Shown here: positions 8,601 through 16,527 of the stretch, in pieces
Position numbering within the stretch: the first letter of the stretch is position 1
Layout: each line of letters starts with the position of its first letter
DNA from: Akkermansia sp.
GTDB lineage: Bacteria; Verrucomicrobiota; Verrucomicrobiia; Verrucomicrobiales; Akkermansiaceae
Direction of reading: 5' to 3'
Length of the DNA stretch: 64,000 bases
Assembly: GCA_017555025.1 (NCBI GenBank)
Contig: JAFZHC010000006.1
Location: 20,468 to 84,467, forward strand
Notes under the pieces: generated by a model
Seen by the model: the letters and a program-made list of their open reading frames with translations, nothing else
Told to the model about the DNA's origin: nothing
Databases searched by the model: none
Made by a program: the position numbers and the translations under genes

Positions 8601-8699
8601 ATGTCTGAAACATTCTCCAGCAAACGCTCCAAACTTTCCAGAAAATACAAGTCCGTGAAATTCACTGGTGAAGATCCCGTATTTGTAGGCTCTGAATAA
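5634..8699 (+). CDS. Large membrane-anchored ankyrin-repeat protein
   Basis: A 1021-residue protein. A basic start (MAKKKKN) and one hydrophobic helix at about 11-29 indicate an N-terminal membrane anchor with the bulk in the periplasm. A Pro/Glu/Ala-rich linker (about 35-88) leads into many ankyrin repeats in two blocks, about 93-480 and 640-830; clear units include LFKLLLNKGADLN, AAKLLIEAKADVN, MVRLLLELGADPN and TTWLLENGADPN. Between them is a diverged helical stretch, and Pro/Glu linkers recur near 700-735 and 850-880. The last 130 residues form a separate domain of mixed sheet pattern that I do not recognise. It sits in one operon with SPFH, NfeD and lipoprotein genes, suggesting a scaffold role at the membrane (inference). 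Confidence 0.88.
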   Translation: MAKKKKNNGCGCLLFVLLAAGGGWYWYSSCDSLLNEGAETNKEAGVRAEIPVTTTNAAGENEEEQAGSEVPKENTTSAAPEPEISPAEQSELLTPLHMAICNNDSGLLGEINAIRALITHLDKAEMAQYLADKGITPDKYLATTLKAIEQGDADLVIRLLACGVPTDKKDENNVSPHSLLLRKSDLTPDIIHVLVAADITDPNKLNEKGKNILLEAWENNTAPAVLEVLKTLGCTYGSKLHTAVIYGDIEAATKAINEGQSVNDVGEHGYSPICMSLNCRNNELFKLLLNKGADLNQFVGNAHFTLLDCAILLKNVEAAKLLIEAKADVNRVHEKNKNWAPLVRVCKKKETQTLIPVLIAAGADITVTDSNKNTALHLICESIYDGQSVEALRAILSKNPDIHQTNEIGYTPLLKLASKFHKAYGENPECDKQAVVEALNELLKAGADPYAAHLAGNTSAFFDLRGYDEPVTALKYAELCNATECIEILKTACENTKPGIASKLSGAISVKEAVAMLKKYDLLDEYNPTVTNPFFTEMAYQEVSDMECIMSMMFLKAPPPCYYKRRVKEFEKHIEMLDDKMETINDYAYLSAIYILSDWVTTYASTSPQRQILEKVTIAFIAAGHDINKVSTKADDEKLLTSKETPLITATRCNNADMVRLLLELGADPNIKNEEGATARDIATANNRTNVLKVLDELAPAPETTPVPEASVQEPVSEPISPLTETEQKSQTKAVSSEALVKLQPLYDRLARLKCKEEYSALCQKRLLMLLDNIRNGGDINMSTEETKGNSALHYSCSLGSLSITTWLLENGADPNAKTAKGASPITCVGTDNRDAIIALLKKYGAHAGDGDADTGKSESTPEEKAEPAALFNEDNTPTDETTNNVVSKRFSLMTMPDVSLAAFMDVFANEVIELKSNKVVSVTALHEKAQRQNETWPSRAVKLLDMGIFGRRIEANVALVYKNSTNGKSISAYNKVVMLLDEHGKICGMSETFSSKRSKLSRKYKSVKFTGEDPVFVGSE

Positions 8700-8736
8700 G
8701 CAACATCCTAATATAAACCAACACACATATACAAAT

Positions 8737-9345
8737 ATGAACAACAAAAACAAAACAACAATCGCCGGTATTCTCTCAATCAGCATCATGGCTGCTCCTT
8801 TAACCTCCTGTTCTCTTGATGATACAGGGATGACCCAAATTCAGGGGTCGACTCTGGGGGCATTGGGTGGTGCTGTGGTAGGTGGTGCCATTGGATTAGC
8901 TGTTGGTGGTGACACCAAATCTGTAGTAGCCGGCGCTATTGCCGGTGGGCTTCTGGGTGGTGCAGCCGGTCTGCAGTGGGCAAACTCTATCGTGAAAGAG
9001 AAAGCCTCTTATGCCTCCATGGAAGAATACATCAACGATAACCAGAAGCAGCTCGATAATCGTATTACTGATGTGAAGAAGGCTAATTCTGACCTCTCTA
9101 ACCAGATTGCTCAGTTGAAAAAAGATAAGACCGCTGTTTCCAAGGCAAACATTGCTAAGCAGAATGCCAAGCTGACGGAAAATCTTGCTCTGATTGATAC
9201 TGACATTACCACCGCTAAGGACGCCGCAAAAGAAGCATCGGGTGCGGAACTTACCGAGCTGAATCAGAAGATTGATGCCCTGAGCAAGGAAAAAGCAAGT
9301 CTTCAGGCCAATATCAGTGAGCTTGATTCTCTTTCTTCCATTTAA
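8737..9345 (+). CDS. Glycine-zipper lipoprotein with coiled coil
   Basis: A 202-residue lipoprotein. Signal peptide with lipobox LTSC (Cys about 25), then a glycine-zipper segment at about 39-80 (GALGGAVVGGAIGLAVGG and a second Gly-rich helix) that can insert into or span a membrane, then a long coiled coil from about 95 to 195 rich in Lys, Asp and Ala. Glycine-zipper lipoproteins of this kind sit in the outer membrane or bridge to it. It is co-directional with the ankyrin gene 37 nt upstream and probably in the same operon. The C-terminus (ELDSLSSI) resembles that of the next lipoprotein (LENLSTI). Confidence 0.82.
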   Translation: MNNKNKTTIAGILSISIMAAPLTSCSLDDTGMTQIQGSTLGALGGAVVGGAIGLAVGGDTKSVVAGAIAGGLLGGAAGLQWANSIVKEKASYASMEEYINDNQKQLDNRITDVKKANSDLSNQIAQLKKDKTAVSKANIAKQNAKLTENLALIDTDITTAKDAAKEASGAELTELNQKIDALSKEKASLQANISELDSLSSI

Positions 9346-9370
9346 TTCCTCTTTCAGGATTTAAATTCAG

Positions 9371-9715
9371 ATGAGCCGTAACCTTATCATCGCCGTTGTT
9401 TCTTGTGCCGCTTTTGTGGGGCTCTGTTCATGCAGCACCACAGGAGATCCTACCCAAGGGGGGATTTTTTGGTCGCCAACCAAGGCACAAGAGCGTCAGA
9501 ACGCTTTGTTGAGTGCCATGACGGAAACTCAATCACAAGTAGATACGCTAGAGGCAGAGCGCAGTCAACTTCTTCAGCAAAAAAACAGCTTGAAGAGACT
9601 GATTCAACAGTTGCGTACGCAAGCTGCACAAACTCCCAATTCGGCAGAAGCAGTAGAATTGAACGCTCGTATCTTGAAACTGGAAAGTCAGCTTGAAAAT
9701 CTTTCCACCATTTGA
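9371..9715 (+). CDS. Coiled-coil lipoprotein
   Basis: A 114-residue lipoprotein: hydrophobic signal with lipobox LCSC (Cys about 21), a short Gly/Pro/Trp segment (GGIFWSP) and a coiled coil from about residue 38 to 112 (heptads with Leu and Ala, Gln/Glu-rich). It starts 25 nt after the preceding lipoprotein gene and ends the operon, which closes with a terminator at 9755-9792. Similar in build to Lpp-like or other structural lipoproteins, but no family can be named. Confidence 0.78.
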   Translation: MSRNLIIAVVSCAAFVGLCSCSTTGDPTQGGIFWSPTKAQERQNALLSAMTETQSQVDTLEAERSQLLQQKNSLKRLIQQLRTQAAQTPNSAEAVELNARILKLESQLENLSTI

Positions 9716-9754
9716 TGTCTTGAGACATTTATAATTCTCGTACTCATCAACAAC

Positions 9755-9792
9755 AATGCGTCGGATATCTCAGAATGTCCGGCGCATTTTTT
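9755..9792 (+). terminator. Terminator of the SPFH/ankyrin operon
   Basis: A 12-bp stem (9755-9766 with 9777-9788, one G-T pair) is followed by a T-run ending at 9792. The rest of the gap to 10125 is A+T-rich; apart from the recQ terminator nothing is seen there. Confidence 0.85.
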
Positions 9793-10065
9793 AACGCTTG
9801 TTCTGAATATGCTAACTATACTTATTTGTAGATGCTACTGATTTTATTCTACTATTAGCTACAAATTACAAAAAGTCGATGATATAAAGGGTAACGAATA
9901 AATGCATGGAGATAATAATAGAAAAGGACAGCTCGAGTTTCTCCCATTGGTTAAATATATGATATCGTAGTATGTAAAGAATTATGGTGAATTAGACGTT
10001 TTATGGATGCGAAACAAGATGGAACACCATTTAAAGGCATAAGAAAAGAGAAGTAGAATAATGTA

Positions 10066-10095
10066 AGCCCCCGCTATGATTTCATTGCGGGGGCT
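10066..10095 (-). terminator. Terminator hairpin after recQ
   Basis: A 9-bp GC-rich perfect stem AGCCCCCGC/GCGGGGGCT (10066-10074 with 10087-10095) just beyond the recQ stop. The minus-strand tail (TTACATTATT) is only moderately T-rich. Confidence 0.65.
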
Positions 10096-10125
10096 GATTA
10101 CAGATTGGCAAATAAACTTCCCCCA

Positions 10126-12273
10126 TTACACCTGCTCGTAGTCCTGAATCAATTCCACGAAGGCGCGGAGGACGTGTTGTTTGGCCCAGGGGCCGACGCC
10201 TTTGAGGCGGGAGGCGGCCTCGATGGTAGTGGGTTTGATGGTGGCGAGGGAGCGGAGGGTTTCGGTGCTGAGCACGCGGTAGACGGGCATGCGGTATTCG
10301 GCGGCGAGGTCGCGGCGTAGATCGCTGAGGTGCTCGTAGAGAGCCTTGTCGAGGCGTCCCATTTGCATGGCATTCAGCACGCGCTCGGAGCGGTTGCGGA
10401 TGGTAGAGGTGCGCACCTGTTTGATGGCGGTACTGCTCCAGATGCGGCGAGTGAGGCGTGCCTGTTCTTGTTCTTTCATGACGCTTTCCCCTTTTGCCGT
10501 GAGGGTAATGAGGGGCAGTTCGCCCCCGGTGGTAGCGATGAGGCCTCCCTCTTGCAGGGAGCGGAAGAGGGCGCGAAGTTTGGCTCCGGTCATGTGCGAC
10601 AGTAGGCCGTAGGTGCTCAGTCGGGTGAGTTGCGGGGGGAGGGTAGCTCGTTGCGAGCCTCGCAGCATGTCGGTTATCTTAGCACGGCCGAAGATGCCCT
10701 GCCATGTGCCATCGGGCATGCGTCGACTGGCTCTTGCTACGCCGGCCAACGCTTTGCGTACAATGATGAGGTCTTCGCCATCAATATCTTCTACGTCTCC
10801 CGGTTCCTCAGCGTTGCAGACATCACAATGTCCGCAGTCGCCCGAGGAGGTCTCGCCGAAGTAGTCGAGAATCCACCGTTGACGACATCCCGCGCTGTAG
10901 GCGTAGCGGGTCATGGCCTCAATTTTTTGGTGGTCACGGCGTGCTTTTTCCTCGATGGCGTTCGTATCAATCGGGAGGGCTGCAAAGGGGGTGGCCTGAT
11001 TGGTGAGGCGGGTGAGCTTAGTATTGCTACCGGGTACATCGGAGCGCGTGATGGCACCGGCGTGGATGAGAGCGGAGAGAGCAGTACCAACAGCCATGGG
11101 GTTCACTTCCTTGCCGAGTTCTGCCGCCATGTGCTCCACGGTCATTTGCAGTTCGCCTTGGGAATTGCACCGGCTGCGCAGCAAATGATAGACGCTGCGG
11201 ATGGTTTGCACGGAGGGGTTGCTCCCCTCGAAAAAGAATTCCTGCGTTTTGAGATCTGCGTGGTTGAAGAGCAACTCACAGGCTGAGAGTTCTCCGTCTC
11301 GCCCGGCTCGGCCTGCCTCTTGGTAGTAGGCTTCCACACTACCGGGTATTTCGAAATGGAGCACGAAACGCACGTCGGCGCGGTCAATACCCATGCCGAA
11401 GGCGTTGGTAGCCACGACTACGTCAGCACGGCCGGAGATGAAGGCATTTTGTGAGAATTCACGCTCTTCGTCGGTCATGCCTGCGTGGTAGGCGACTGCG
11501 TTGGAGCCGCAGCCGCTGATTTCCTCGAAAACAGTCATGACGTTTTTGCGCGTAGAGCAGTAGATGATGCCTTTGCGCCATTTGGTTATCACCTGACGTA
11601 TGCGCTCAAATTTGGCTTGGCGATTTTCGCAATGGGTGATGGCGAAGTCGAGATTGTCGCGCCCGAAACCGCTGATGATAATGGCAGGCTCGTTGAGCTG
11701 TAAGGTGTTCAGGATATCCTGCCGTACGGCATCGGTAGCGGTGGCCGTAAGGGCTACTGTTTGAGGGTAACCTAATTCGCTGCGTACGCGCCCTAGGCGC
11801 AGGTAGTCCGGGCGGAAATCGTGTCCCCATTGGCTCAGGCAATGGGCTTCATCGATAGCCAGCAGGCTTACCTGCATGCTGCGCAGGAGGTTCATGAATC
11901 CTTCCTGCCCAAAGCGTTCCGGTGCAACATAGATGAGGCGGAGCTCTCCGTTGCGAAGTGCGCTCATGACTTGCCGGTATTCATCCGCTCCCAATGAGGA
12001 GTTGACTGCCGCTGCCGGTACGCCGCGTGCTTGCAGGGCGTCCACTTGGTCTTTCATGAGGGCAATGAGCGGGCTGACGACGACAGTAAGCCCCTCGCGG
12101 CAAAGTGCCGGGAGCTGGTAACACAGGGATTTGCCGCCGCCGGTGGGCATGATAGCGAGAGCATCCCGTCCTGCCATAATGGCGTCTACAATGGCATCTT
12201 GCCCGGAGCGCAGTCCGTCAAAGCCGAAGACGGAGCGAAGGACGTCGTGCACATCTGCTATCTGTTGTACCAT
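10126..12273 (-). CDS. recQ: ATP-dependent DNA helicase RecQ
   Basis: A 715-residue superfamily 2 helicase that unwinds DNA 3' to 5' in recombination repair. Motif I PTGGGKS (43-49), DEAH box (141-144), motif QWGHDFR just after it and the motif VI region QEAGRAGRDG are all present. The RQC zinc-binding cysteines follow (CRQRW then CGHCDVC), then a winged-helix region, and the last 75 residues form an HRDC domain. Length and order match full RecQ. The ATG at 12273 is 8 nt below a strong promoter, so the mRNA is nearly leaderless. It is transcribed alone. Confidence 0.97.
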   Translation of the reverse strand: MVQQIADVHDVLRSVFGFDGLRSGQDAIVDAIMAGRDALAIMPTGGGKSLCYQLPALCREGLTVVVSPLIALMKDQVDALQARGVPAAAVNSSLGADEYRQVMSALRNGELRLIYVAPERFGQEGFMNLLRSMQVSLLAIDEAHCLSQWGHDFRPDYLRLGRVRSELGYPQTVALTATATDAVRQDILNTLQLNEPAIIISGFGRDNLDFAITHCENRQAKFERIRQVITKWRKGIIYCSTRKNVMTVFEEISGCGSNAVAYHAGMTDEEREFSQNAFISGRADVVVATNAFGMGIDRADVRFVLHFEIPGSVEAYYQEAGRAGRDGELSACELLFNHADLKTQEFFFEGSNPSVQTIRSVYHLLRSRCNSQGELQMTVEHMAAELGKEVNPMAVGTALSALIHAGAITRSDVPGSNTKLTRLTNQATPFAALPIDTNAIEEKARRDHQKIEAMTRYAYSAGCRQRWILDYFGETSSGDCGHCDVCNAEEPGDVEDIDGEDLIIVRKALAGVARASRRMPDGTWQGIFGRAKITDMLRGSQRATLPPQLTRLSTYGLLSHMTGAKLRALFRSLQEGGLIATTGGELPLITLTAKGESVMKEQEQARLTRRIWSSTAIKQVRTSTIRNRSERVLNAMQMGRLDKALYEHLSDLRRDLAAEYRMPVYRVLSTETLRSLATIKPTTIEAASRLKGVGPWAKQHVLRAFVELIQDYEQV

Positions 12274-12281
12274 GCGTGCGC

Positions 12282-12310
12282 ATTATATCAGATGGCAGAC
12301 TTTGTTGCAA
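12282..12310 (-). promoter_or_regulatory. recQ promoter
   Basis: Minus strand TTGCAA (12310-12305), 17 nt, consensus TATAAT (12287-12282), then 8 nt to the ATG. Confidence 0.75.
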
Positions 12311-13473
12311 CCTTGAAATAGGGCTTCTTTTCCGGTGGAAGGTGGGTGAGATTAAAATGATTTTTATATTATTGTTTTAAAGAAAAAGGGGAAAAGCCAC
12401 AGCAGAATCTGTTGTCGAAGATAGTTACAAATAATAAGAAAAAATATGATAATAGCAATTAAATAAATATAACAACAAATAAAAAAGAGATATGAAAATA
12501 TATGATAAAAAGTGGAAGAAAATCAGAAAATTATCATAATATTAGTAAAAGAATTAATTGTAAATGTTTTCTTCTTTCTGGCAACTAATGAGATGTATAA
12601 GACTCGATGTAAACTATAGCGCAAAGGTGGGATATGAACAGATGACGATAAGTGTGTATGGAGGGTAGCGGTGAGACGACTTTTCGTTAAGCTCTGGAGA
12701 AAATTCAAAGTCTGTTTTCTTCAAAAAACAGCAAAAATGCACCCATTGAAACAATAGGAGTATTTTGCGCATGAGTGGAATCGTGTGTACATTAGGTGGC
12801 GAAAATCAAAATCTCAAGATAGATAAAAATAGCCCTCAAAGTACATCTGAGATGTGAAAACAGAAAAAAATCGAGCATGCACCTTTAATTTTAGGGCAGG
12901 GGAGTGCTGCGGAAACGTGATTTTGGAGAATAGAAAAACTGAGTTTTGTTGGAGATGTTGTCTGTGAAGCGCTTTTCAAAATTCTTGAAAAAGTGAGCCT
13001 TTCTGCGGGAGTAAACGAAAAATTCCATTCAATTTTTGATAGAAAATCTGGTAAACTGGTTTGACTATTTTCTTTTAGAAAATCGCGAGAAAAAGCCTGA
13101 AATGCTGTTCTTGATTGTCCTGTAATGGAGTAAACTGCACGTAGTAAATAGGATAATACTACAAAAAACAGAGTGAATATTGAGGTGAAATCTTCTCTTT
13201 CGCGTGTCTGGATGGGATTTTATACAGCTGAAGAATAAGTGAAAAATGGGATAAAATAGCCTGAAAATACCGTTAAAATACAATAAAATAATAAAGGGCG
13301 ATTTACAAGCGGCTGAAAAGAATTTACTGTGCTTCTGTACAATCTATTAATATACAAACGATTGTGGCTGTTTGCTTTCTTCTTTTCTTGAATTGTATTG
13401 TTGCGGGTGGGGTGAGTTGCGAAAGGCCTGTGCTAAGGGCAATCCGGATGTGTGGAAAGCGCTTGAAGAATAC
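12311..13473. other. A+T-rich gene-free stretch
   Basis: About 1.16 kb between divergent recQ and the membrane-protein gene. It is far richer in A and T than the flanks, full of short A and T runs, and has only short open frames with no recognisable product. No tRNA, repeat array, DnaA-box cluster or inverted repeat pair stood out. Confidence 0.6.
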
Positions 13474-13501
13474 TTGACAAAGCGAGGAGCCATTCTATAA
13501 T
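13474..13501 (+). promoter_or_regulatory. Promoter of the YcxB-like membrane-protein gene
   Basis: TTGACA (13474-13479), 16 nt, TATAAT (13496-13501), then GGAGGC and ATG. The GGAGG is only 1 nt from the ATG, too close to work as a Shine-Dalgarno sequence. Confidence 0.8.
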
Positions 13502-13507
13502 GGAGGC

Positions 13508-14842
13508 ATGGTATATAAAACTCAACGACTGAATGTGCGCAGTATGAGAATGATGTTGCTGCGGCATGGTGTGATTTTCTGGGTGCTGATGGTGGCGGGA
13601 TATTATCTGTTGGAGATGGCAACAGAAGGTTCTGCTCTGGTAGAGTTGAATCCATGGGTGCTGGCGGCGTTTGCCTTGCCGGCTCTGGGGCTCGCGATAT
13701 TGGGTATGCGGCGTATGATGCGTTACCGTGGGCAGTGGGAAAACCTCTTTTTTACCCTGACGGAGGGCGGTGTTCTCTATGAATGCGAGCAGGAGCAGCT
13801 GCGTATGTTTATACCGTGGTCACTTGTTACGATGGCGCGTCGCTCGGGTAATGTGGTGAATTTGTTTTTACGTAATGGTCGTTCTCTGTCCTGCATACTG
13901 GAAGGCGTGGAGGAGAGACGTCAGCGCGAGTTTTTCACTTTTGCGTTAACGCATGCGGGGAAGGGGAATGATAAGCAGTTGACGCCGCCGCCTGCGGAGC
14001 TGATGTCAGGTGAGCCGCTGAGATTTAGTGCGACGAAGGTTCAGGTGCTTGAGGTATCAGACGCCATGTGCATGATTAATTGGACGCGCCGGACGATGCT
14101 GCTATTGCTGGTGCGCATGATGATTTTGGGTGCGGTGCTGATTTATGCTGCCTATACTGCTAATTTCTGGCTTGCGTTGGTTGGATTACTCTTTTTCCTC
14201 TCCTGTGTTTATCGGGCAGTACATCCCGGTATCAGGCAGTCTCGCAGAGGTGCAGGAGTTGGGGTTGACGTTTATGTGCAGGGAATGGATTTTCTTCAGG
14301 TAAAAGATGATGGCCTGTGGATGAGTGTGCGCGATGTGAAACCGCAGAGTGCCATACGCCTGAAGTATTGCGATTTTTATTCATTCGATAAGGCAGCCTC
14401 AGTAGCTCTGGATATCGGCCAGCCCCGGCCGCTGCAATGGCCGGAGCCTGTTACCGGTCCTTTGCGTCGCTTTTCTGCTCGCATGTTGGTCGGGTTGGTG
14501 TTGGCTGTGCTGATTGCAGCCGGGGCTGCATTTTCACAAAGCCGTTTCGTGCATCTATACTGCGCAGTAAATGATATTAACGCGGATTATCACACCCGAG
14601 CTCTGGCAGGTGTTAGCGAGGAGAGTGAGGCTACGGTGTCACTATCTCACCGTTTCACTAACACGACTTGGTTAAAGACAAGAAACGTGCGCAAGCGTCG
14701 GGATGTGGCATTTATTGCAATATGGTATCCTGAAGGGCGCAATGTTGCCCTCTGGCTGGATATTAAAGGGAAGGTAATAGCAACTGATTTTGAGGAGGAA
14801 TGCGAGATTGAGGCTGAGTCCTGCGAGGAGTCTGTCAATTGA
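13508..14842 (+). CDS. Membrane protein with YcxB-like (bacterial PH-type) modules
   Basis: A 444-residue membrane protein. Two helices at about 21-38 and 48-66 are followed by a beta-rich soluble module (FFTLTEGGVLYECE, then MFIPWSLVTMARRSGNVVNLFL), the layout of YcxB-like or bacterial PH-like domains. A second pair of helices at about 198-235 is followed by a second, diverged module, and a last helix lies at about 323-343, before an acidic C-terminal tail. The internal repeat suggests duplication. Function is unknown; such domains are usually envelope-associated. The start is defined by a promoter whose -10 ends 6 nt upstream. The gene converges on the methyltransferase gene with an 18-nt gap. 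Confidence 0.65.
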   Translation: MVYKTQRLNVRSMRMMLLRHGVIFWVLMVAGYYLLEMATEGSALVELNPWVLAAFALPALGLAILGMRRMMRYRGQWENLFFTLTEGGVLYECEQEQLRMFIPWSLVTMARRSGNVVNLFLRNGRSLSCILEGVEERRQREFFTFALTHAGKGNDKQLTPPPAELMSGEPLRFSATKVQVLEVSDAMCMINWTRRTMLLLLVRMMILGAVLIYAAYTANFWLALVGLLFFLSCVYRAVHPGIRQSRRGAGVGVDVYVQGMDFLQVKDDGLWMSVRDVKPQSAIRLKYCDFYSFDKAASVALDIGQPRPLQWPEPVTGPLRRFSARMLVGLVLAVLIAAGAAFSQSRFVHLYCAVNDINADYHTRALAGVSEESEATVSLSHRFTNTTWLKTRNVRKRRDVAFIAIWYPEGRNVALWLDIKGKVIATDFEEECEIEAESCEESVN

Positions 14843-14860
14843 GTGACCTTTATTCCGGCT

Positions 14861-16387
14861 TTATAGACCGATTAACTTGCGGTGCAGGGCTGTGAGTTCT
14901 GCATCTCTGCCGGGCTGAGCCAACGCGATGAGCTGCTGCTCAAATTCACCGGCACGTCGAGGAATGGGGAATTGTGCCAATTCCCTCACCTTGAACTGAG
15001 GGAAGGTACGCCTTTGCAGTTTGCCGAAGGTGGCTGCAAACCAGAGAGAGGTGAGAGGCGAGTTGATGAGTGCCAGTAGAGCCAGCGGGTGCAATCCCCT
15101 GAAGTTATGCACAATGTGGCAGTTGAGGTCGCAGGCGGCAGGGGCTTCGGTATAAGCGGCGTGGATGCAGTAAGGTAATTTCGCCGGAATTTGCCGAACC
15201 AGAATGCGTGGCGCTGAGAAGTCGACCTTGGGGCGCATGGCCGCCAGATGGGCACCCATGCGCAGGTAGAGCCCCCTGGAGTGTGCCAGTTCAAAGCGCT
15301 TAACATCCCGCCCGTCGAGCCATGGTAAATCGCCCGGGCCGGGAGGGCCTGTATGGTGAAATGCTCGCGCTTTAATTTGCTCCGCCGTTTGTGGTGGAGT
15401 ACCTTTGCCGCGTTCGTATACTTTGAGCCCGCTGGAGATGGTTGCGAAGTGGCTGAGTGGCTGGGAGGACTCGTTGATGGCTCGAAGTAATTCAGCTTGC
15501 TCCTCATTCAGCGCGAGCGGTGCTATAATGGCATCTCCCTTGCACAGTTCGTGAGCCGGCAGAGTGCAGGAGACTGAAGTGCCGTCTTCCTTGAGTTCAG
15601 TGAAGTGCAGGGTGTCCGGTTGAGCTTGGCGCCAAGAGGTGATGCAGGCATCTACTGCGGCGCCATCGAAAATCTGCCCGCGGATATTCGTGATGTGCAG
15701 ATCGGCGGCGTTGCTGAGCAGGTGGCGGCGTAGCGGTGTAAAGCTTCGGATGGTCAGCCAGGTGTTGGGGATGAGGAGTGCTGCACGGCCACCCGGGCGT
15801 AACAACCTGTAACATAACTCCGTAAAAAGACCGTAGAGGTTGAGCTGATATCGGGCAAGAGGGTAGTGCTCCCGCAGCCAGCGGTCTTCAGCGGGCGGGA
15901 GCTTGTGCCCCCGTGTGAAGACATAGGGTGGATTGGCGATGATGACATCGAAGCCGCCTGTGGTAGCGATTTCCGGGTAAGCCTGTTCCCATGCTATGGG
16001 GTGAGTGCAGATGTTGCTGTCACTCACCAGAGCGTTACCTTGACGTATGTTGCCGCCGCCCCATGGCGCCAGAGCGGCTCGGGTGCTTGCTACGGCTTGG
16101 TCAGATATATCCACCCCGCACAGATGGTGAGATAAATCGGGTGAGGAAATGCCAAGTGAGGTGTACTCGGCCAACAATAGTTCTGCAGCTGCGCAGAGCA
16201 GGGCTCCCTTGCCGCAGGCCGGGTCGAGCACCCGTAAGGTTGCTAGTGCTGCCGCATGTGCCTGCGGTTGATTGCAGAAGTTCCGGCGAAGCTCTGCCAG
16301 TGTGCGGCCCAGACTGCGTGCTGCCAGCTCACGAGCCCATGCCGGTGGGGTGTAAAAGCTGCCGGTTTTCTTGCGCTCGGTGCTCAT
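14861..16387 (-). CDS. N6-adenine DNA methyltransferase, orphan type
   Basis: A 508-residue enzyme of the Eco57I/TaqI-like class. The SAM-binding motif I VLDPACGKGALL (about 53-64) and the catalytic NPPY (about 151-154) identify an adenine-N6 methyltransferase. From about residue 290 on is a TaqI-like target-recognition region (LDGRDVKRFELAHSRGLYLR). No nuclease domain is visible in the chain and no restriction gene is adjacent, so it is best called an orphan or solitary methyltransferase; a separate cognate nuclease elsewhere cannot be excluded. It is separated by a terminator from the gene upstream, and no clear promoter was found. Confidence 0.9.
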   Translation of the reverse strand: MSTERKKTGSFYTPPAWARELAARSLGRTLAELRRNFCNQPQAHAAALATLRVLDPACGKGALLCAAAELLLAEYTSLGISSPDLSHHLCGVDISDQAVASTRAALAPWGGGNIRQGNALVSDSNICTHPIAWEQAYPEIATTGGFDVIIANPPYVFTRGHKLPPAEDRWLREHYPLARYQLNLYGLFTELCYRLLRPGGRAALLIPNTWLTIRSFTPLRRHLLSNAADLHITNIRGQIFDGAAVDACITSWRQAQPDTLHFTELKEDGTSVSCTLPAHELCKGDAIIAPLALNEEQAELLRAINESSQPLSHFATISSGLKVYERGKGTPPQTAEQIKARAFHHTGPPGPGDLPWLDGRDVKRFELAHSRGLYLRMGAHLAAMRPKVDFSAPRILVRQIPAKLPYCIHAAYTEAPAACDLNCHIVHNFRGLHPLALLALINSPLTSLWFAATFGKLQRRTFPQFKVRELAQFPIPRRAGEFEQQLIALAQPGRDAELTALHRKLIGL

Positions 16388-16426
16388 GGGGGAGGCTGCG
16401 GGTGAAGTGGGGAGCCTTAGCTAAAA

Positions 16427-16460
16427 AGAGCCACCCCTCGGTGCGCACCAAGGGGTGGGA
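16427..16460 (-). terminator. Terminator after the TIGR04073-like gene
   Basis: Stem CCACCCCT/AGGGGTGG (16431-16438 with 16451-16458); on the minus strand it is followed by CTCTTTTTAG. Confidence 0.8.
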
Positions 16461-16527
16461 GAGAATGTTATTTGTCCTTTTTCATCGGCGGGTCAGGTCG
16501 CGATCCCGGCTCAGCCGATGGTGCGGA

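Noticed and set aside
10630..11286. 218-codon plus-strand frame inside recQ
   Set aside because: recQ motifs are continuous on the other strand; the frame has no start signal or homologous pattern.
12523..13283. Two short minus-strand frames (61 and 72 codons) in the desert
   Set aside because: A+T-driven composition, no promoter at the usual 6-12 nt distance and no family pattern.
12311..13473. Replication origin in the A+T-rich stretch
   Set aside because: No cluster of DnaA boxes (TTATNCACA) was seen and no dnaA/dnaN/gidA neighbours.
13502..13507. GGAGG as Shine-Dalgarno sequence of the membrane-protein gene
   Set aside because: Only 1 nt from the ATG and directly after the -10; too close to act and likely not fully transcribed.
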